Positions 1 to 8,498 of a stretch of DNA of 64,000 bases are shown piece by piece. The position numbers were made by a program, and so were the translations under genes. Numbering within the stretch: position 1 is the first letter of the stretch; each line of letters begins with the position of its first letter. Under the pieces are notes generated by a model. The model did no database searches and had not been told where the DNA came from. It worked only from the letters and a program-made list of their open reading frames with translations. The stretch is from positions 1 through 64,000 of the forward strand of contig NZ_BCRO01000062.1 of NCBI RefSeq assembly GCF_001552635.1, in the 5' to 3' direction. This stretch comes from Actinomadura hibisca NBRC 15177. GTDB taxonomy: Bacteria; Actinomycetota; Actinomycetes; Streptosporangiales; Streptosporangiaceae.

Positions 1-51
1 ACGCTGCACCGACTCAGTCAGTGGGGGTCTACACAGGCCCACCCAACCCCA

Positions 52-480
52 GCCCCGCGCGGGTTTCCCGCACTCGACCACCAACCTCGGCCCGCGCGGG
101 GTTGCTCCAGATATCCAGCGACCCCAGCCCGTGCGGGTTTCCCGCACCCGACCACCCACCTCAACCCCGCGCCCCGCACCCAACCACCAACCCCTGCCCC
201 GCGCGGGGTTGCTCCAGGCGCCCAGCAACCCCAGCCCATGCGGGTTTCCCGCACCCGACCACCCACCTCAACCCCGCGCCCCGCACCCAACCAACAACCC
301 CTACCCCGCGCGGGGCTGCTCCAGGTGTCCAGCAACCCCAGCTCGTGCAGGTTTCCCGTACCCGAGCACCTACCTCAACCCCGCGCCCGCCATCCGACCA
401 CCAACCCCAGCCCGCGCGGGTTTGCTACAGATGCCCACCGGCCCTAGCACGTGCGGTTTTTCCGCACCCAACCCCGCGCC
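52..480. repeat. Degenerate ~107-bp GC-rich tandem repeats
   Basis: Four to five imperfect copies follow one another. The anchor GGGTTTCCCGCAC recurs near 61, 135, 242, 349 and 455, so the period is 74 bp for the first copy and then about 107 bp. Each unit also holds a CCCGCGCGGG palindrome followed by GTTGCTCCAG (near 93, 199, 306 and 413). The strand is strongly C-rich. Reading frames through the repeat give only Pro/Arg/Thr-rich low-complexity peptides, so it is judged non-coding. It lies downstream of the cyclase-like gene. From 541 to 637 nothing else is recognisable. Confidence 0.85.
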
Positions 481-637
481 CCGCACTCCACACCCAACCA
501 CCAACCCCACCCCCGCACCGGACCCGCCTACCCCCTAAACCCACCCAAAACCGGCCACCAAGCGCCTCAACGCGCTGCTCACCCCGTAGTTCATGGCGGC
601 CCGCACTCCACCAAAAGCAGGTGATGCGGGCCCGCCC

Positions 638-1321
638 TCATGAGGCCACGTGCAGGCCGGGCGCGGCTTCCCCGGGAGCCAGCCAGATCCATCCCCGTGT
701 CCTGGTCTCCTTGCAGGCGACGTCCACCGCGCGGTAGCGCCCGGTGTCGGTCAGGCCGCTGTAGTCGGTCACGTCCCCGAACAGCTCGTCGGACGCGATC
801 ATGCCGAGGTCGCCGCCGGTGGCGTCCAGCATGGCGCGCAGCGCCGCCGAGTCCAGCAGCCGGAACAGGTGGTTCACCGACCGGCCCAGCACGCCGTAGG
901 CGTCGCGGTGCACGTATCCGGTGTGCACCGCGACGCGCAGCCGCATCCGCAGCGGGTCGACGTACCACAGGTTGTCGCGCCGCAGCAGCGCGTGCAGGTG
1001 GTGCGCCAGCGGGTCCAGCAGCAGGTACGTCGGCACCTGCCGCGGCAGGATGATCAGGGCGCCGTCGCCCCGGTCCTCGCGGTGGGCGGCGTCCCAGGGC
1101 AGGCACGTCATCGCGAACGTGCTCTCCAGCAGCCGGTACAGCCGGTGCCGGAGCTCGCGCTGGACGCGCTCGTCCCGCTGCCGGGAGCCGAACGAGACGA
1201 TGTCCACCGCCATCATCGAGGTGTGGGTCCGGACGGCCTCCCGCGCCGGTGCGGGGACGGCGGGGGAGGGCGGGACCGGCCACGCCGCCGGCGGGGGGTG
1301 GTCGGCGGGTTGCATTGTCAT
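638..1321 (-). CDS. Class III adenylate/guanylate cyclase-like domain protein
   Basis: A 227-aa soluble protein that is little more than one nucleotide-cyclase homology domain. Visible motifs are the first metal-binding strand MMAVDIVSFG (Asp40), the hairpin RGDGALI (Asp86), the strand MRLRVAVHTG, and GRSVNHLFRLLD, where Asn150 and Arg154 occupy the usual transition-state positions. The core of a catalytic site therefore looks present. Whether it makes cAMP or cGMP, or is a degenerate sensor domain, cannot be told. Such stand-alone domains with a Pro-rich N-terminus are common in Streptosporangiales. The ATG at 1321 is preceded by an AGGAAGG-like ribosome site; a second ATG follows two codons later. 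It diverges from the XRE gene. Confidence 0.75.
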   Translation of the reverse strand: MTMQPADHPPPAAWPVPPSPAVPAPAREAVRTHTSMMAVDIVSFGSRQRDERVQRELRHRLYRLLESTFAMTCLPWDAAHREDRGDGALIILPRQVPTYLLLDPLAHHLHALLRRDNLWYVDPLRMRLRVAVHTGYVHRDAYGVLGRSVNHLFRLLDSAALRAMLDATGGDLGMIASDELFGDVTDYSGLTDTGRYRAVDVACKETRTRGWIWLAPGEAAPGLHVAS

Positions 1322-1812
1322 GGCACTTGAGGGCCTTCCTCTTCGGAACTGTGGGCATTGGCGCCCGCTGTTCCGATTATCCGATGGATTTCCCGGGCCC
1401 TCTGTTTTCGGCCATTGGGCGCGAAGCCATTTGCCGAGCGCAGTTCTGCCGTCCGGCAACCTGACAGGGTTCCGTTCATCCTGGAACAACGAGGTAACTG
1501 GCATTCGGGCAGTGGACGTGCTGCCTTCTGGCCACCGGGCACCTGGCCGAGTGCGAGCGGACGCCGTACGGAGTGGCCGATGGTGCCACCGGTGCCTCGC
1601 TGGGCGCATGTGCCGTCCACCGGACCGGTGGCCAGGTTCCGGAAAGGCGTCTGCGGGTTGCCTCCTGGCACTCTGCCAAGTCGCTGGGTCCGCCTCTGGC
1701 AATGTGCCACCTCGCTGATTTACCCTGTGCGCATGAAGGGCGGCCAACAGCGGAGTTGCGCCCCGCGGCGAGAGTCAGAAGTGATCTTTGCTCGTCGAGT
1801 AAAGGGGACGGC
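1322..1812. promoter_or_regulatory. Divergent intergenic region with two TGGCA-N3-TGCCA palindromes
   Basis: This 491-bp gap separates the cyclase-like gene from the XRE regulator and has no convincing gene. It contains two 13-bp palindromes of one form, TGGCACTCTGCCA (1666-1678) and TGGCAATGTGCCA (1697-1709). Their centres are 31 bp apart, about three helical turns, and 104-147 bp before the regulator's start codon. Same-face spacing of two identical palindromes is what a cooperatively binding dimeric regulator would need. The cognate protein is unknown; autoregulation by the adjacent XRE protein is the simplest guess. Confidence 0.5.
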
Positions 1813-2694
1813 ATGGTGGGGCCTTCCGAGTACGGTCCGGTGGTCCAGCGCGCGATCCTGACCAGCGAACTGCAACGGCTGCGCACCGAGAAGGGCCTGA
1901 CGCAGGAACAGGTCGCCGCCGCCCTCGACTGGTCCACCTCCAAGCTGATCCGCATCGAGGGCGGCACCGTCGGCGTCTCCACCACCGACCTGCACGCGCT
2001 GCTGCGGCAGTACGGGATCCAGGACGGCGACCCGCGGATCGCCACGCTCACCCAGGTGGCCCGCGACGCGCGCCGGCGCGGCTGGTGGTCGTTGTACCGG
2101 CGGGAGACCAAGCCGGGCTACTTCCAGTACATCGGCTACGAGTCCGGGGCCTCGGTGATCCGCGTCTTCCAGGCGCTGCTGGTGCCCGGCCTGCTCCAGA
2201 CCGAGGAGTACGCGAACGCCGTCACCGTCGAGGTCGTGCCCTTCCCGGCCGACCGCGAGGTGGTGGTGGAGATCCGGATGCGCCGCCAGGAGGAGCTGTT
2301 CACCCGGTCCGACCCGCCCCGGCTGATGGTGCTGCTCGACGAGGCCGTGCTGCGCCGCCAGGTCGGCGGCCAGACCGACCGCGGCGTCATGCCCCGGCAG
2401 TTGCGGCACCTGATCGAGATGGCCGACCGGCCCGAGGTGACGATCGAGGTCATCCCCTTCACCCAGGGCGCGCACTTCGGGCTGATGGGCGAGTTCATCC
2501 TGCTGGAGTTCGCCGATCCGCGGCTCTACGACGTGCTGCACCGGGAGCAGATCGGCTCGACCGACCTGACGGTGGCCGAGCGCGACACCCAGGTCACCGA
2601 TTACCGGGCGGCCTTCGAGAACCTGCGCCAGCTCGCCCTGCCCGCCGACGAGTCGATCTCCTTTATCGAACAGGTCATCGACACGATGGACTGA
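1813..2694 (+). CDS. XRE-family regulator with DUF5753 (Scr1-type)
   Basis: A 293-aa cytoplasmic DNA-binding protein. Residues about 15-70 form a Cro/C1-type helix-turn-helix (LTQEQVAAALDWSTSKLIRIE). The rest is the DUF5753 effector domain, recognisable from VPGLLQTEEYANAV, the RMRRQEELF segment, and TIEVIPFTQGAHFGLMGEF. This architecture is greatly expanded in mycelial actinomycetes and is usually followed by a small DUF397 protein, as here. Several such pairs affect development or antibiotic production. The ATG at 1813 is chosen because the HTH begins soon after it; longer in-frame extensions upstream have no homology-like content. The ligand or target cannot be deduced. Confidence 0.9.
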   Translation: MVGPSEYGPVVQRAILTSELQRLRTEKGLTQEQVAAALDWSTSKLIRIEGGTVGVSTTDLHALLRQYGIQDGDPRIATLTQVARDARRRGWWSLYRRETKPGYFQYIGYESGASVIRVFQALLVPGLLQTEEYANAVTVEVVPFPADREVVVEIRMRRQEELFTRSDPPRLMVLLDEAVLRRQVGGQTDRGVMPRQLRHLIEMADRPEVTIEVIPFTQGAHFGLMGEFILLEFADPRLYDVLHREQIGSTDLTVAERDTQVTDYRAAFENLRQLALPADESISFIEQVIDTMD

Positions 2695-2915
2695 GATTTT
2701 TCGACCTCTCGTCCTTTGTGCGAGGAAAAGATACCGGAGGGCGGATCGGCGAAGTCAAGACGGGCTCCGCATCCGGCTTGTAGTCTGTAATTTCCACTGA
2801 GCTTTTCGGAGTGCCTCCTGCGGCTGCTGTGACCGGTGTTATACGGTTCCGGAGTTGAAAAGTGCGCGTCGCGGAGGCCGGCTCGGTCACTCCGCACGCC
2901 GACTGTGGAGGTTCG

Positions 2916-3122
2916 ATGGGCACGATCCGCGGCATTCGCTGGCGCAAGTCGTCATTCAGTGGTGACGGCGATTGTGTCGAGGTCGCGGCCACCACCTCCG
3001 CCGCTTTTCTCGTCCGCGACTCCAAGCTCGGCGACGCCGGAGAAGTCCTCAGCCTCTCCGGTCCCGAATGGGACGCCCTCCTGGGCGCGGTCCGCGCGGG
3101 GCTCGGCTTCCCCGGTCGCTGA
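2916..3122 (+). CDS. DUF397 domain-containing small protein
   Basis: A 68-aa protein matching the DUF397 family: WRKSSFSGDGDCVEVA, then FLVRDSK, then a C-terminal FTxxEWDAL-like stretch (LSGPEWDALLGAVRAG). DUF397 proteins are paired with XRE/DUF5753 regulators throughout Actinobacteria and are thought to act as partners or modulators; the biochemical role is not settled. The ATG at 2916 has GGAGG at 2907-2911. It lies 221 bp after the regulator, so it may have its own promoter in that gap. It converges on the LysR gene. Confidence 0.9.
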   Translation: MGTIRGIRWRKSSFSGDGDCVEVAATTSAAFLVRDSKLGDAGEVLSLSGPEWDALLGAVRAGLGFPGR

Positions 3123-3154
3123 ATCAGGTCGGCCCGCGCCGCCCTCTGCTCGAA

Positions 3155-3181
3155 AGCGCCGTCCCCGGCGTGGGCGGCGCT
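3155..3181. terminator. Hairpin between convergent genes
   Basis: AGCGCCGTCC (3155-3164) pairs with GGGCGGCGCT (3172-3181) across a 7-nt loop, with one T-G wobble. It sits exactly between the stop codons of the DUF397 gene and the convergent LysR gene and probably serves both. There is no T-run, as is common in high-GC actinomycetes. Confidence 0.5.
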
Positions 3182-4094
3182 AGTGCGGCGCGGCTGAGGC
3201 GCGGGCGGTGAGCAGGCCGGTCACCAGCGCCAGCGGCGGCCAGTCGAGGTGCCCCGGCCGGGCGACGGCGTACGACCGCAGCTCGACCGGCGGCGACTCC
3301 AGCGGCAGCAGGACGACCCCCGGCCGGACCGGCTGGCCGGCCGGCAGCAGGCCCACGCCCAGCCCCGCCACGATCATGTCCTGCACCAGGTCGAGGCTGT
3401 CGGCCTGGTGGGACAGCCGGGGCGTGAACCCGGCCAGCGAGGCGACGGTGCGGATGACCGTCTCGTCGGCGGTGTTGCGCGAGTTGACGATCCAGTCGCG
3501 GTCGGCGAAGCGTCCGAAGATCTCCGGGGTGCTCCCCTCGGCGGAAGCGGAGTCCGCGGGAACGCCGAGGCCCCAGCGCGTCGTCCACATCGGCACGACC
3601 TCCAGGGCCGGGTCGAAGGCGACCGGGGCCAGGGTGAAGTCGTAGACCAGCGCCAGGTCCACCTGGTCCTCGGCCAGCAGCGCCAGGGCCTCGTCGGGCT
3701 CGTGCTCGCGGATCAGGACCCGCACCCGCGCCCGCTCGGCCGCCAGCTCGGTGACGACCGGCAGCAGGTGGCCCCGGACGGCGGTGGCGAAGCCCGCGAC
3801 CCGGACCGTGCCGTTGGGCTCGGCCTGCGGGCTCAGGTCCAGGCGCGCCGCCCGGACGGCGGCGAGGATCGTCACCGCGTGCTCGGCCAGCCGCCGCCCG
3901 GCCGGGGTGAGCCGCACGTTCCGGCCGACGGGCTCCACGAGCGCGACGCCCATCTCCCGGGACAGCGCGGCGATCTGCTGCGACACCGTCGAGGTCGTCG
4001 TGCCCGTGACGTCGGCCACAGCGCGCATCGACCCCAGCCGGGCCAGCTCGGCCAGCAACTCCAGCCTCCTGGTCTCCATGGCCCCATTGTTCAT
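3180..4094 (-). CDS. LysR-family transcriptional regulator
   Basis: A 304-aa regulator. The N-terminal winged HTH reads RRLELLAELARLGSMRAVAD ... STVSQQIAALSREMG ... LVEPVGRNVRLTPAGRRLAEHA, followed by a periplasmic-binding-protein-like LysR substrate domain to the C-terminus (GLGVGLLP near residue 275). It is divergent from the EamA transporter gene, the classical arrangement for a LysR protein controlling its neighbour. The ATG at 4094 is preferred because AGGA precedes it closely; an internal ATG at 4079 is the alternative. The effector is not visible. Confidence 0.88.
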   Translation of the reverse strand: MNNGAMETRRLELLAELARLGSMRAVADVTGTTTSTVSQQIAALSREMGVALVEPVGRNVRLTPAGRRLAEHAVTILAAVRAARLDLSPQAEPNGTVRVAGFATAVRGHLLPVVTELAAERARVRVLIREHEPDEALALLAEDQVDLALVYDFTLAPVAFDPALEVVPMWTTRWGLGVPADSASAEGSTPEIFGRFADRDWIVNSRNTADETVIRTVASLAGFTPRLSHQADSLDLVQDMIVAGLGVGLLPAGQPVRPGVVLLPLESPPVELRSYAVARPGHLDWPPLALVTGLLTARASAAPH

Positions 4095-4162
4095 GATTCC
4101 TGAACGGATCATCAATGATCGGCACGTGGACAGCAACGATCGGCGAACCCTTTACTACGACG

Positions 4163-5248
4163 GTGAACTTCTCGAACCTCCCGGTCCCCGCCCGGTTCCG
4201 CGACGGAGCCGGCGGCGGGGCGACGATGGCCGTCGCGTCCATGTGGTGCGTCCAGCTCGGCCTGGGCCTGTCGGTGCACCTGCTCGACCGGCTCGGCCCG
4301 CTGGGCACCACCTGGCTGCGCCTGGTCTGGGCCGGGCTGCTGCTGTTGGTGCTGGTCAGGCCCCGGCTGTCGCGGTTCCGCCCGGCGGACCTGGCGATGT
4401 GCGCGCTGCTGGGCACGGCCACCGCCGGGATGATGGTGCTGTTCATGGCGGCGGCGGCCCGCATCCCGCTCGGCACCGCCAGCGCGCTGGAGTTCATGGG
4501 CCCGCTGGCCCTGTCGATGTTCGGGGCCAGGGGCGGACGCAGGATCTGGGCGGTCCTGGCGGCGGTGGGCGTCCTGCTGCTCACCGAGCCCTGGCACGCC
4601 GCCAACGACCCGCTGGGCATCGCGTTCGCCCTGGTGGCGGCGGTCTGCTGGGCCGCCTACATCCTGCTGACCCAGCGGGTCGGCGACCGCGTCACCGGCC
4701 TGCAGGGGCTGGCGGTGTCGATGGCGGTGGCGGCCCTGGTCACCACGCTGTTCGCCGCGCCCTCGTCGCTGGGCGGGGTGACCTGGCCGCTGCTGCTGGC
4801 CGGTCTGGGCCTGGCCTTCCTGCACCCGATCGTGCCGTTCAGCCTGGAGTTCCTGGCCCTGCGCCGCCTGACGGCCACGGCCTTCGGCACCCTGATGAGC
4901 CTGGAACCGGCCATCGCCCTGCTGGTGGGCATCGCCGTGCTGGGGCAGACGCCGGGCCTGGCGGCCACGGCGGGCGTCGCGTGCGTGGTGGCGGCCGGGG
5001 TCGGGGCCGTCCGCTCGGGAGCCCGGCCCGTCCCGCCCAGCGATCCCGCCGCAGCGCGGGACGGGGGTCTCGCCGTACGATCCGAAGAGATCGGGACGGT
5101 CCGCCCCGGCGCCCACATCGCCGCGGTCCCCGCGGACCCGGACCGGCCCGATCCGGCAGGGGCCCCGGCCCGTGCCCTCGGTGATCCCGAAACGACCGGC
5201 CCGACCAGGAAGGCAGACGACGATGGCGTACTACCAGCGCGTCGGTGA
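4163..5248 (+). CDS. EamA/RhtA-type drug/metabolite (amino acid) exporter
   Basis: An integral membrane protein with about ten hydrophobic segments in two EamA repeats; the second begins near DPLGIAFALVAAVCWAAYILL, and RLTATAFGTLMSLEPA is typical of RhtA-like threonine/homoserine or drug exporters. The start is uncertain. The GTG at 4163 leaves room for a promoter; an in-frame ATG at 4115 would begin only 20 bp from the divergent LysR start. After the last membrane helix there is a hydrophilic, Pro/Asp/Arg-rich tail of about 70 residues that runs across the ribosome-binding site and start of hmgA (26-bp overlap). The substrate is unknown. Confidence 0.8.
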   Translation: MNFSNLPVPARFRDGAGGGATMAVASMWCVQLGLGLSVHLLDRLGPLGTTWLRLVWAGLLLLVLVRPRLSRFRPADLAMCALLGTATAGMMVLFMAAAARIPLGTASALEFMGPLALSMFGARGGRRIWAVLAAVGVLLLTEPWHAANDPLGIAFALVAAVCWAAYILLTQRVGDRVTGLQGLAVSMAVAALVTTLFAAPSSLGGVTWPLLLAGLGLAFLHPIVPFSLEFLALRRLTATAFGTLMSLEPAIALLVGIAVLGQTPGLAATAGVACVVAAGVGAVRSGARPVPPSDPAAARDGGLAVRSEEIGTVRPGAHIAAVPADPDRPDPAGAPARALGDPETTGPTRKADDDGVLPARR

Positions 5249-6419
5249 CGTCCCGCCCAAGCGCCACACCCAGCACCGCACCCCCGACGGCGGCCTCTAC
5301 TACGAGGAGCTGATGGGGGAGGAGGGCTTCTTCAGCGACTCCTCCCTGCTCTACCACCGCCACATCCCCTCGGCGATCGTGGACGCCACCGCCTGGGAGC
5401 TGCCCGACCAGGCCACCACGCCCAACCACCCGCTCAAGCCCCGCCACCTGAAGCTGCACGACCTGTTCGCCGAGCAGGACTGGAAGGGCCTGGACGCCGT
5501 CACCGGCCGCCGCCTGGTCCTCGGCAACGGCGACGTGCGCATCTCCTACGTCGCCGCCGGGGAGACCTCGCCGCTGTACCGCAACGGCATCGGCGACGAG
5601 TGCGTCTACATCGAGTCCGGCGAGGGCACCGTCGAGACCGTCTTCGGGACGCTGCCGGTCCGCCAGGGCGACTACGTCATCCTGCCGCGCGCCACCACCC
5701 ACCGCTGGGTGCCGCAGGGCGACCAGCCGCTGCGCGCCTACTTCATCGAGGCCGAGTCGCACATCACGCCCGCCAAGCGGTACCTGTCGAAGTACGGCCA
5801 GCTCCTGGAGCACGCCCCCTACTGCGAGCGCGACCTGCACAGCCCGGCCGAGCCGTTCCTCGCCGAGGGCACCGACGTGGAGGTGCTGGTCAAGCACCGC
5901 GACCGCACCGGCGTCGTCGGCACCCGGTACGTGTACCCGCACCACCCGTTCGACGTGGTCGGCTGGGACGGCTGCCTGTACCCCTACACCTTCAACATCT
6001 CCGACTACGAGCCCATCACCGGCCGCGTGCACCAGCCGCCGCCCGCGCACCAGGTGTTCGAGGGCCGCAACTTCGTCGTCTGCAACTTCGTGCCGCGCAA
6101 GGTGGACTACCACCCGCTGTCGATCCCGGTGCCCTACTACCACTCCAACGTGGACTCCGACGAGGTCATGTTCTACTGCGGCGGCGACTACGAGGCCCGC
6201 AAGGGCTCGGGCATCGGCCAAGGCTCGATCTCGCTGCACCCCGGCGGCCACGCCCACGGCCCGCAGCCCGGCGCGTACGAGCGCAGCATCGGCGCCGAGT
6301 TCTTCGACGAGCTGGCCGTCATGGTCGACACCTTCCGCCCCCTGGAGATCGGCGAGGGCGGCCACGCCTCCGAGGACTCCGGCTACGCGTGGACCTGGGC
6401 GGGACGGGGCCCGGCGTGA
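5223..6419 (+). CDS. hmgA: Homogentisate 1,2-dioxygenase
   Basis: A 398-aa Fe(II) cupin-fold ring-cleavage enzyme that converts homogentisate to maleylacetoacetate in tyrosine/phenylalanine catabolism. Characteristic stretches include the N-terminal YYQRVGDVPPKRHTQHR, the cupin YIESGEGTVETVFGTLPVRQGDY, and the C-terminal metal region: YYHSN (His307), SDEVMF (Glu314) and PGGHAHGPQPG, which supply the expected His/Glu/His iron ligands. The ATG at 5223 is preferred over an upstream in-frame ATG because AGGAAGG precedes it. Its stop overlaps the next start (GTGA), beginning a three-gene coupled operon. Confidence 0.95.
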   Translation: MAYYQRVGDVPPKRHTQHRTPDGGLYYEELMGEEGFFSDSSLLYHRHIPSAIVDATAWELPDQATTPNHPLKPRHLKLHDLFAEQDWKGLDAVTGRRLVLGNGDVRISYVAAGETSPLYRNGIGDECVYIESGEGTVETVFGTLPVRQGDYVILPRATTHRWVPQGDQPLRAYFIEAESHITPAKRYLSKYGQLLEHAPYCERDLHSPAEPFLAEGTDVEVLVKHRDRTGVVGTRYVYPHHPFDVVGWDGCLYPYTFNISDYEPITGRVHQPPPAHQVFEGRNFVVCNFVPRKVDYHPLSIPVPYYHSNVDSDEVMFYCGGDYEARKGSGIGQGSISLHPGGHAHGPQPGAYERSIGAEFFDELAVMVDTFRPLEIGEGGHASEDSGYAWTWAGRGPA

Positions 6420-7246
6420 GCGCCGCCCTGACGCCGGAGGACTTCCGGGGCTTCCTGCACGACGCCGCCATGTTCCCGCCCGGCGACCTGCCGCTGGAGA
6501 AGGCCGTCCCCGCCCACCTGGAGCACCAGCGCGCCTGGTACCGGAAGATGGTCTCGTTCCTGGTGGTCCCGGCCGCGCGCCTGGACGACCTGCCCGAGCT
6601 GCCCGACGGCGGGAGCGTCACCCTGTCGGTGACCTTCCCGCAGGGGCCGGACATGCTGGAGCAGGTGGTGACCCGCGTCGTGCCCGCGCCGGGCTACGAC
6701 ATCGAGGCGACGGAGATCGCCGTCCCCGAGGGCGTCACCCCCGAGGACCTGCTGTCGGTCGTGGACGAGGCCCTGCACCCCGGCGAGGTGACCGGCTACG
6801 TGGAGGTGCCGCGCGACGACCGCCGCGACGCCGTCCTTGACGTCCTGGCGGGCACCCGCTACGGCGCGAAGTTCCGCACCGGCGGCCTCACCCCCGAGGC
6901 GCACCCCTCCGAAGCGGAACTGGCCCACCTCATCCACGGGGCCGTCACGCGCGGCCTGTACTTCAAGTGCACCGCCGGGCTGCACCACGCCGTCCGCCAC
7001 ACCGACGGCGACCTGGAGCAGCACGGCTTCCTCAACGTGCTGCTGGCCACCGACGCCGCGCTCGACGGAGCGGGCCCCGCCGACCTCGCCGCGCTGCTGG
7101 CCGACCGCTCCCCGGCCTTCACCCTGGACGCCGCCCGGCTCACCGCCGTGCGCCGCGTCTTCCAGGGGATCGGCACGTGCAGCATCGCCGACCCGGTCAA
7201 CGACCTGCTGGCCCTCGGCCTGATCGAAGGAAACCGAATCCCATGA
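6416..7246 (+). CDS. Uncharacterised protein coupled to hmgA and fahA
   Basis: A 276-aa soluble protein with no signal peptide or membrane segment. It starts with GTG overlapping the hmgA stop and ends overlapping the fahA start (ATGA), so it is translated in strict register with two homogentisate enzymes. The middle contains GAKFRTGG, and the later stretch LYFKCTAGLHHAVRH has a conserved-looking Lys/His pair reminiscent of TIM-barrel enzymes. No glutathione-transferase-type or mycothiol-dependent maleylacetoacetate isomerase is encoded nearby, so it might supply that step or a side reaction; this is inference. I do not recognise the family with certainty. Confidence 0.85.
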   Translation: MSAALTPEDFRGFLHDAAMFPPGDLPLEKAVPAHLEHQRAWYRKMVSFLVVPAARLDDLPELPDGGSVTLSVTFPQGPDMLEQVVTRVVPAPGYDIEATEIAVPEGVTPEDLLSVVDEALHPGEVTGYVEVPRDDRRDAVLDVLAGTRYGAKFRTGGLTPEAHPSEAELAHLIHGAVTRGLYFKCTAGLHHAVRHTDGDLEQHGFLNVLLATDAALDGAGPADLAALLADRSPAFTLDAARLTAVRRVFQGIGTCSIADPVNDLLALGLIEGNRIP

Positions 7247-8430
7247 CCTGGCTCGACCTCCCCGCCGACACCCTGTTCGGCGTCGCGAACCTGCCCTACG
7301 GGGTGTACGCGCGCGGCGACGACGCCCCCCGCTGCGGCGTCCGCGTCGGCGACCACGTGCTGGACCTGGCCGCCGCGCTGGACGACGAGGTGTTCGCCGC
7401 GCCCACCCTCAACGGCTTCATGGCGCAGGGCCGCGCCCGCTGGAGCGCCGTGCGCGCCCGGCTCACCGACCTGCTGACCGACCCGGCCCACCGCGCCGCC
7501 GTCGAACCGCACCTGGTGCCGCTCGCCGACGTGGCGACCCGCCTGCCGTTCGAGGTCGGCGACTACGTCGACTTCTACGCCAGCGAGCACCACGCGGCCA
7601 ACATCGGCCGCATGTTCCGGCCCGGCTCCGACCCGCTCACCCCCAACTGGAAGCACCTGCCGATCGGCTACCACGGCCGCTCGGGCACCGTCGTGCCGTC
7701 CGGCACCCCGATCGTGCGGCCGCAGGGCCAGCGCAAGGCCCCCGACCAGCCGTCGCCGACGTTCGGGCCGTCGCGCCGCCTGGACATCGAGGCCGAGGTC
7801 GGGTTCGTCGTCGGCACCGGCTCCCGCCTCGGCGACCCCGTCTCCCTGGACGACTTCGCCGACCACGTCTTCGGCGTCTGCCTGGTCAACGACTGGTCCT
7901 CGCGCGACCTCCAGGCGTGGGAGTACGTGCCGCTCGGCCCGTTCCTCGGCAAGTCCTTCGCCACCTCGGTCTCCCCGTGGATCGTGCCGCTGGAGGCGCT
8001 GGAGACCGCCCGCGTCGCCCCGCCGCCGCGCGACCACACCCTGCTGCCCTACCTGGCCGACACCGACAAGTGGGGCCTGGACCTGGCGCTGGAGGTGCGG
8101 CTGAACGGCCACGTCGTCGCGCGCCCGCCGTTCTCGGCCATGTACTGGACCCCGGCGCAGATGCTGGCGCACATGACCGTCAACGGCGCGTCGCTGCGCA
8201 CCGGCGACCTGTACGCGTCCGGCACCGTCAGCGGCCCCGAGCCCGAGCAGCGCGGCTCGCTGATGGAGCTGGGCTGGGGCGGCAAGGAGCCGTTCACGCT
8301 GCCCGACGGCTCTTCCCGCAGCTTCCTTGAGGACGGCGACGAGGTGACGATCACCGCCACCGCGCCGGGCGCGGGCGGTTCCCGCATCGGCTTCGGCGAG
8401 GTCACCGGCCGGATCCTGCCCGCGCGCTGA
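7243..8430 (+). CDS. fahA: Fumarylacetoacetase
   Basis: A 395-aa fumarylacetoacetate hydrolase that splits fumarylacetoacetate into fumarate and acetoacetate, the last step of tyrosine degradation. Visible family signatures are DYVDFYASEHHAANIG (metal Asp and catalytic His region), PIGYHGRSGT, the metal-binding IEAEVGF pair of glutamates, VNDWSSRDLQAWEY, and the C-terminal SLMELGWGGKEPF containing the catalytic Glu. Its length matches the bacterial/animal class rather than the short FAH-domain proteins. AAGGA precedes the ATG, which overlaps the previous stop. A strong hairpin follows. Confidence 0.95.
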   Translation: MTWLDLPADTLFGVANLPYGVYARGDDAPRCGVRVGDHVLDLAAALDDEVFAAPTLNGFMAQGRARWSAVRARLTDLLTDPAHRAAVEPHLVPLADVATRLPFEVGDYVDFYASEHHAANIGRMFRPGSDPLTPNWKHLPIGYHGRSGTVVPSGTPIVRPQGQRKAPDQPSPTFGPSRRLDIEAEVGFVVGTGSRLGDPVSLDDFADHVFGVCLVNDWSSRDLQAWEYVPLGPFLGKSFATSVSPWIVPLEALETARVAPPPRDHTLLPYLADTDKWGLDLALEVRLNGHVVARPPFSAMYWTPAQMLAHMTVNGASLRTGDLYASGTVSGPEPEQRGSLMELGWGGKEPFTLPDGSSRSFLEDGDEVTITATAPGAGGSRIGFGEVTGRILPAR

Positions 8431-8438
8431 CCCGGCGA

Positions 8439-8470
8439 GGGCCCCGGGGCGGCGCACCCCGGGGCCCTTC
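8439..8470 (+). terminator. Rho-independent-type terminator after fahA
   Basis: Perfect 11-bp stem GGGCCCCGGGG (8439-8449) with CCCCGGGGCCC (8457-8467), a 7-nt loop, then TTCT. It ends the homogentisate operon. Confidence 0.8.
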
Positions 8471-8498
8471 TGTCGGTGGCCTTTGCCAGGATGACCCC

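Noticed and set aside
52-480. CRISPR array
   Set aside because: The units are about 107 bp, imperfect and contiguous, without unique spacers between short identical repeats, and no cas gene is nearby.
5600-6415. N-terminal extension of the protein coupled to fahA
   Set aside because: The extension lies inside hmgA in another frame and is Arg/Pro-rich; the GTG at 6416 overlapping the hmgA stop is the natural start.
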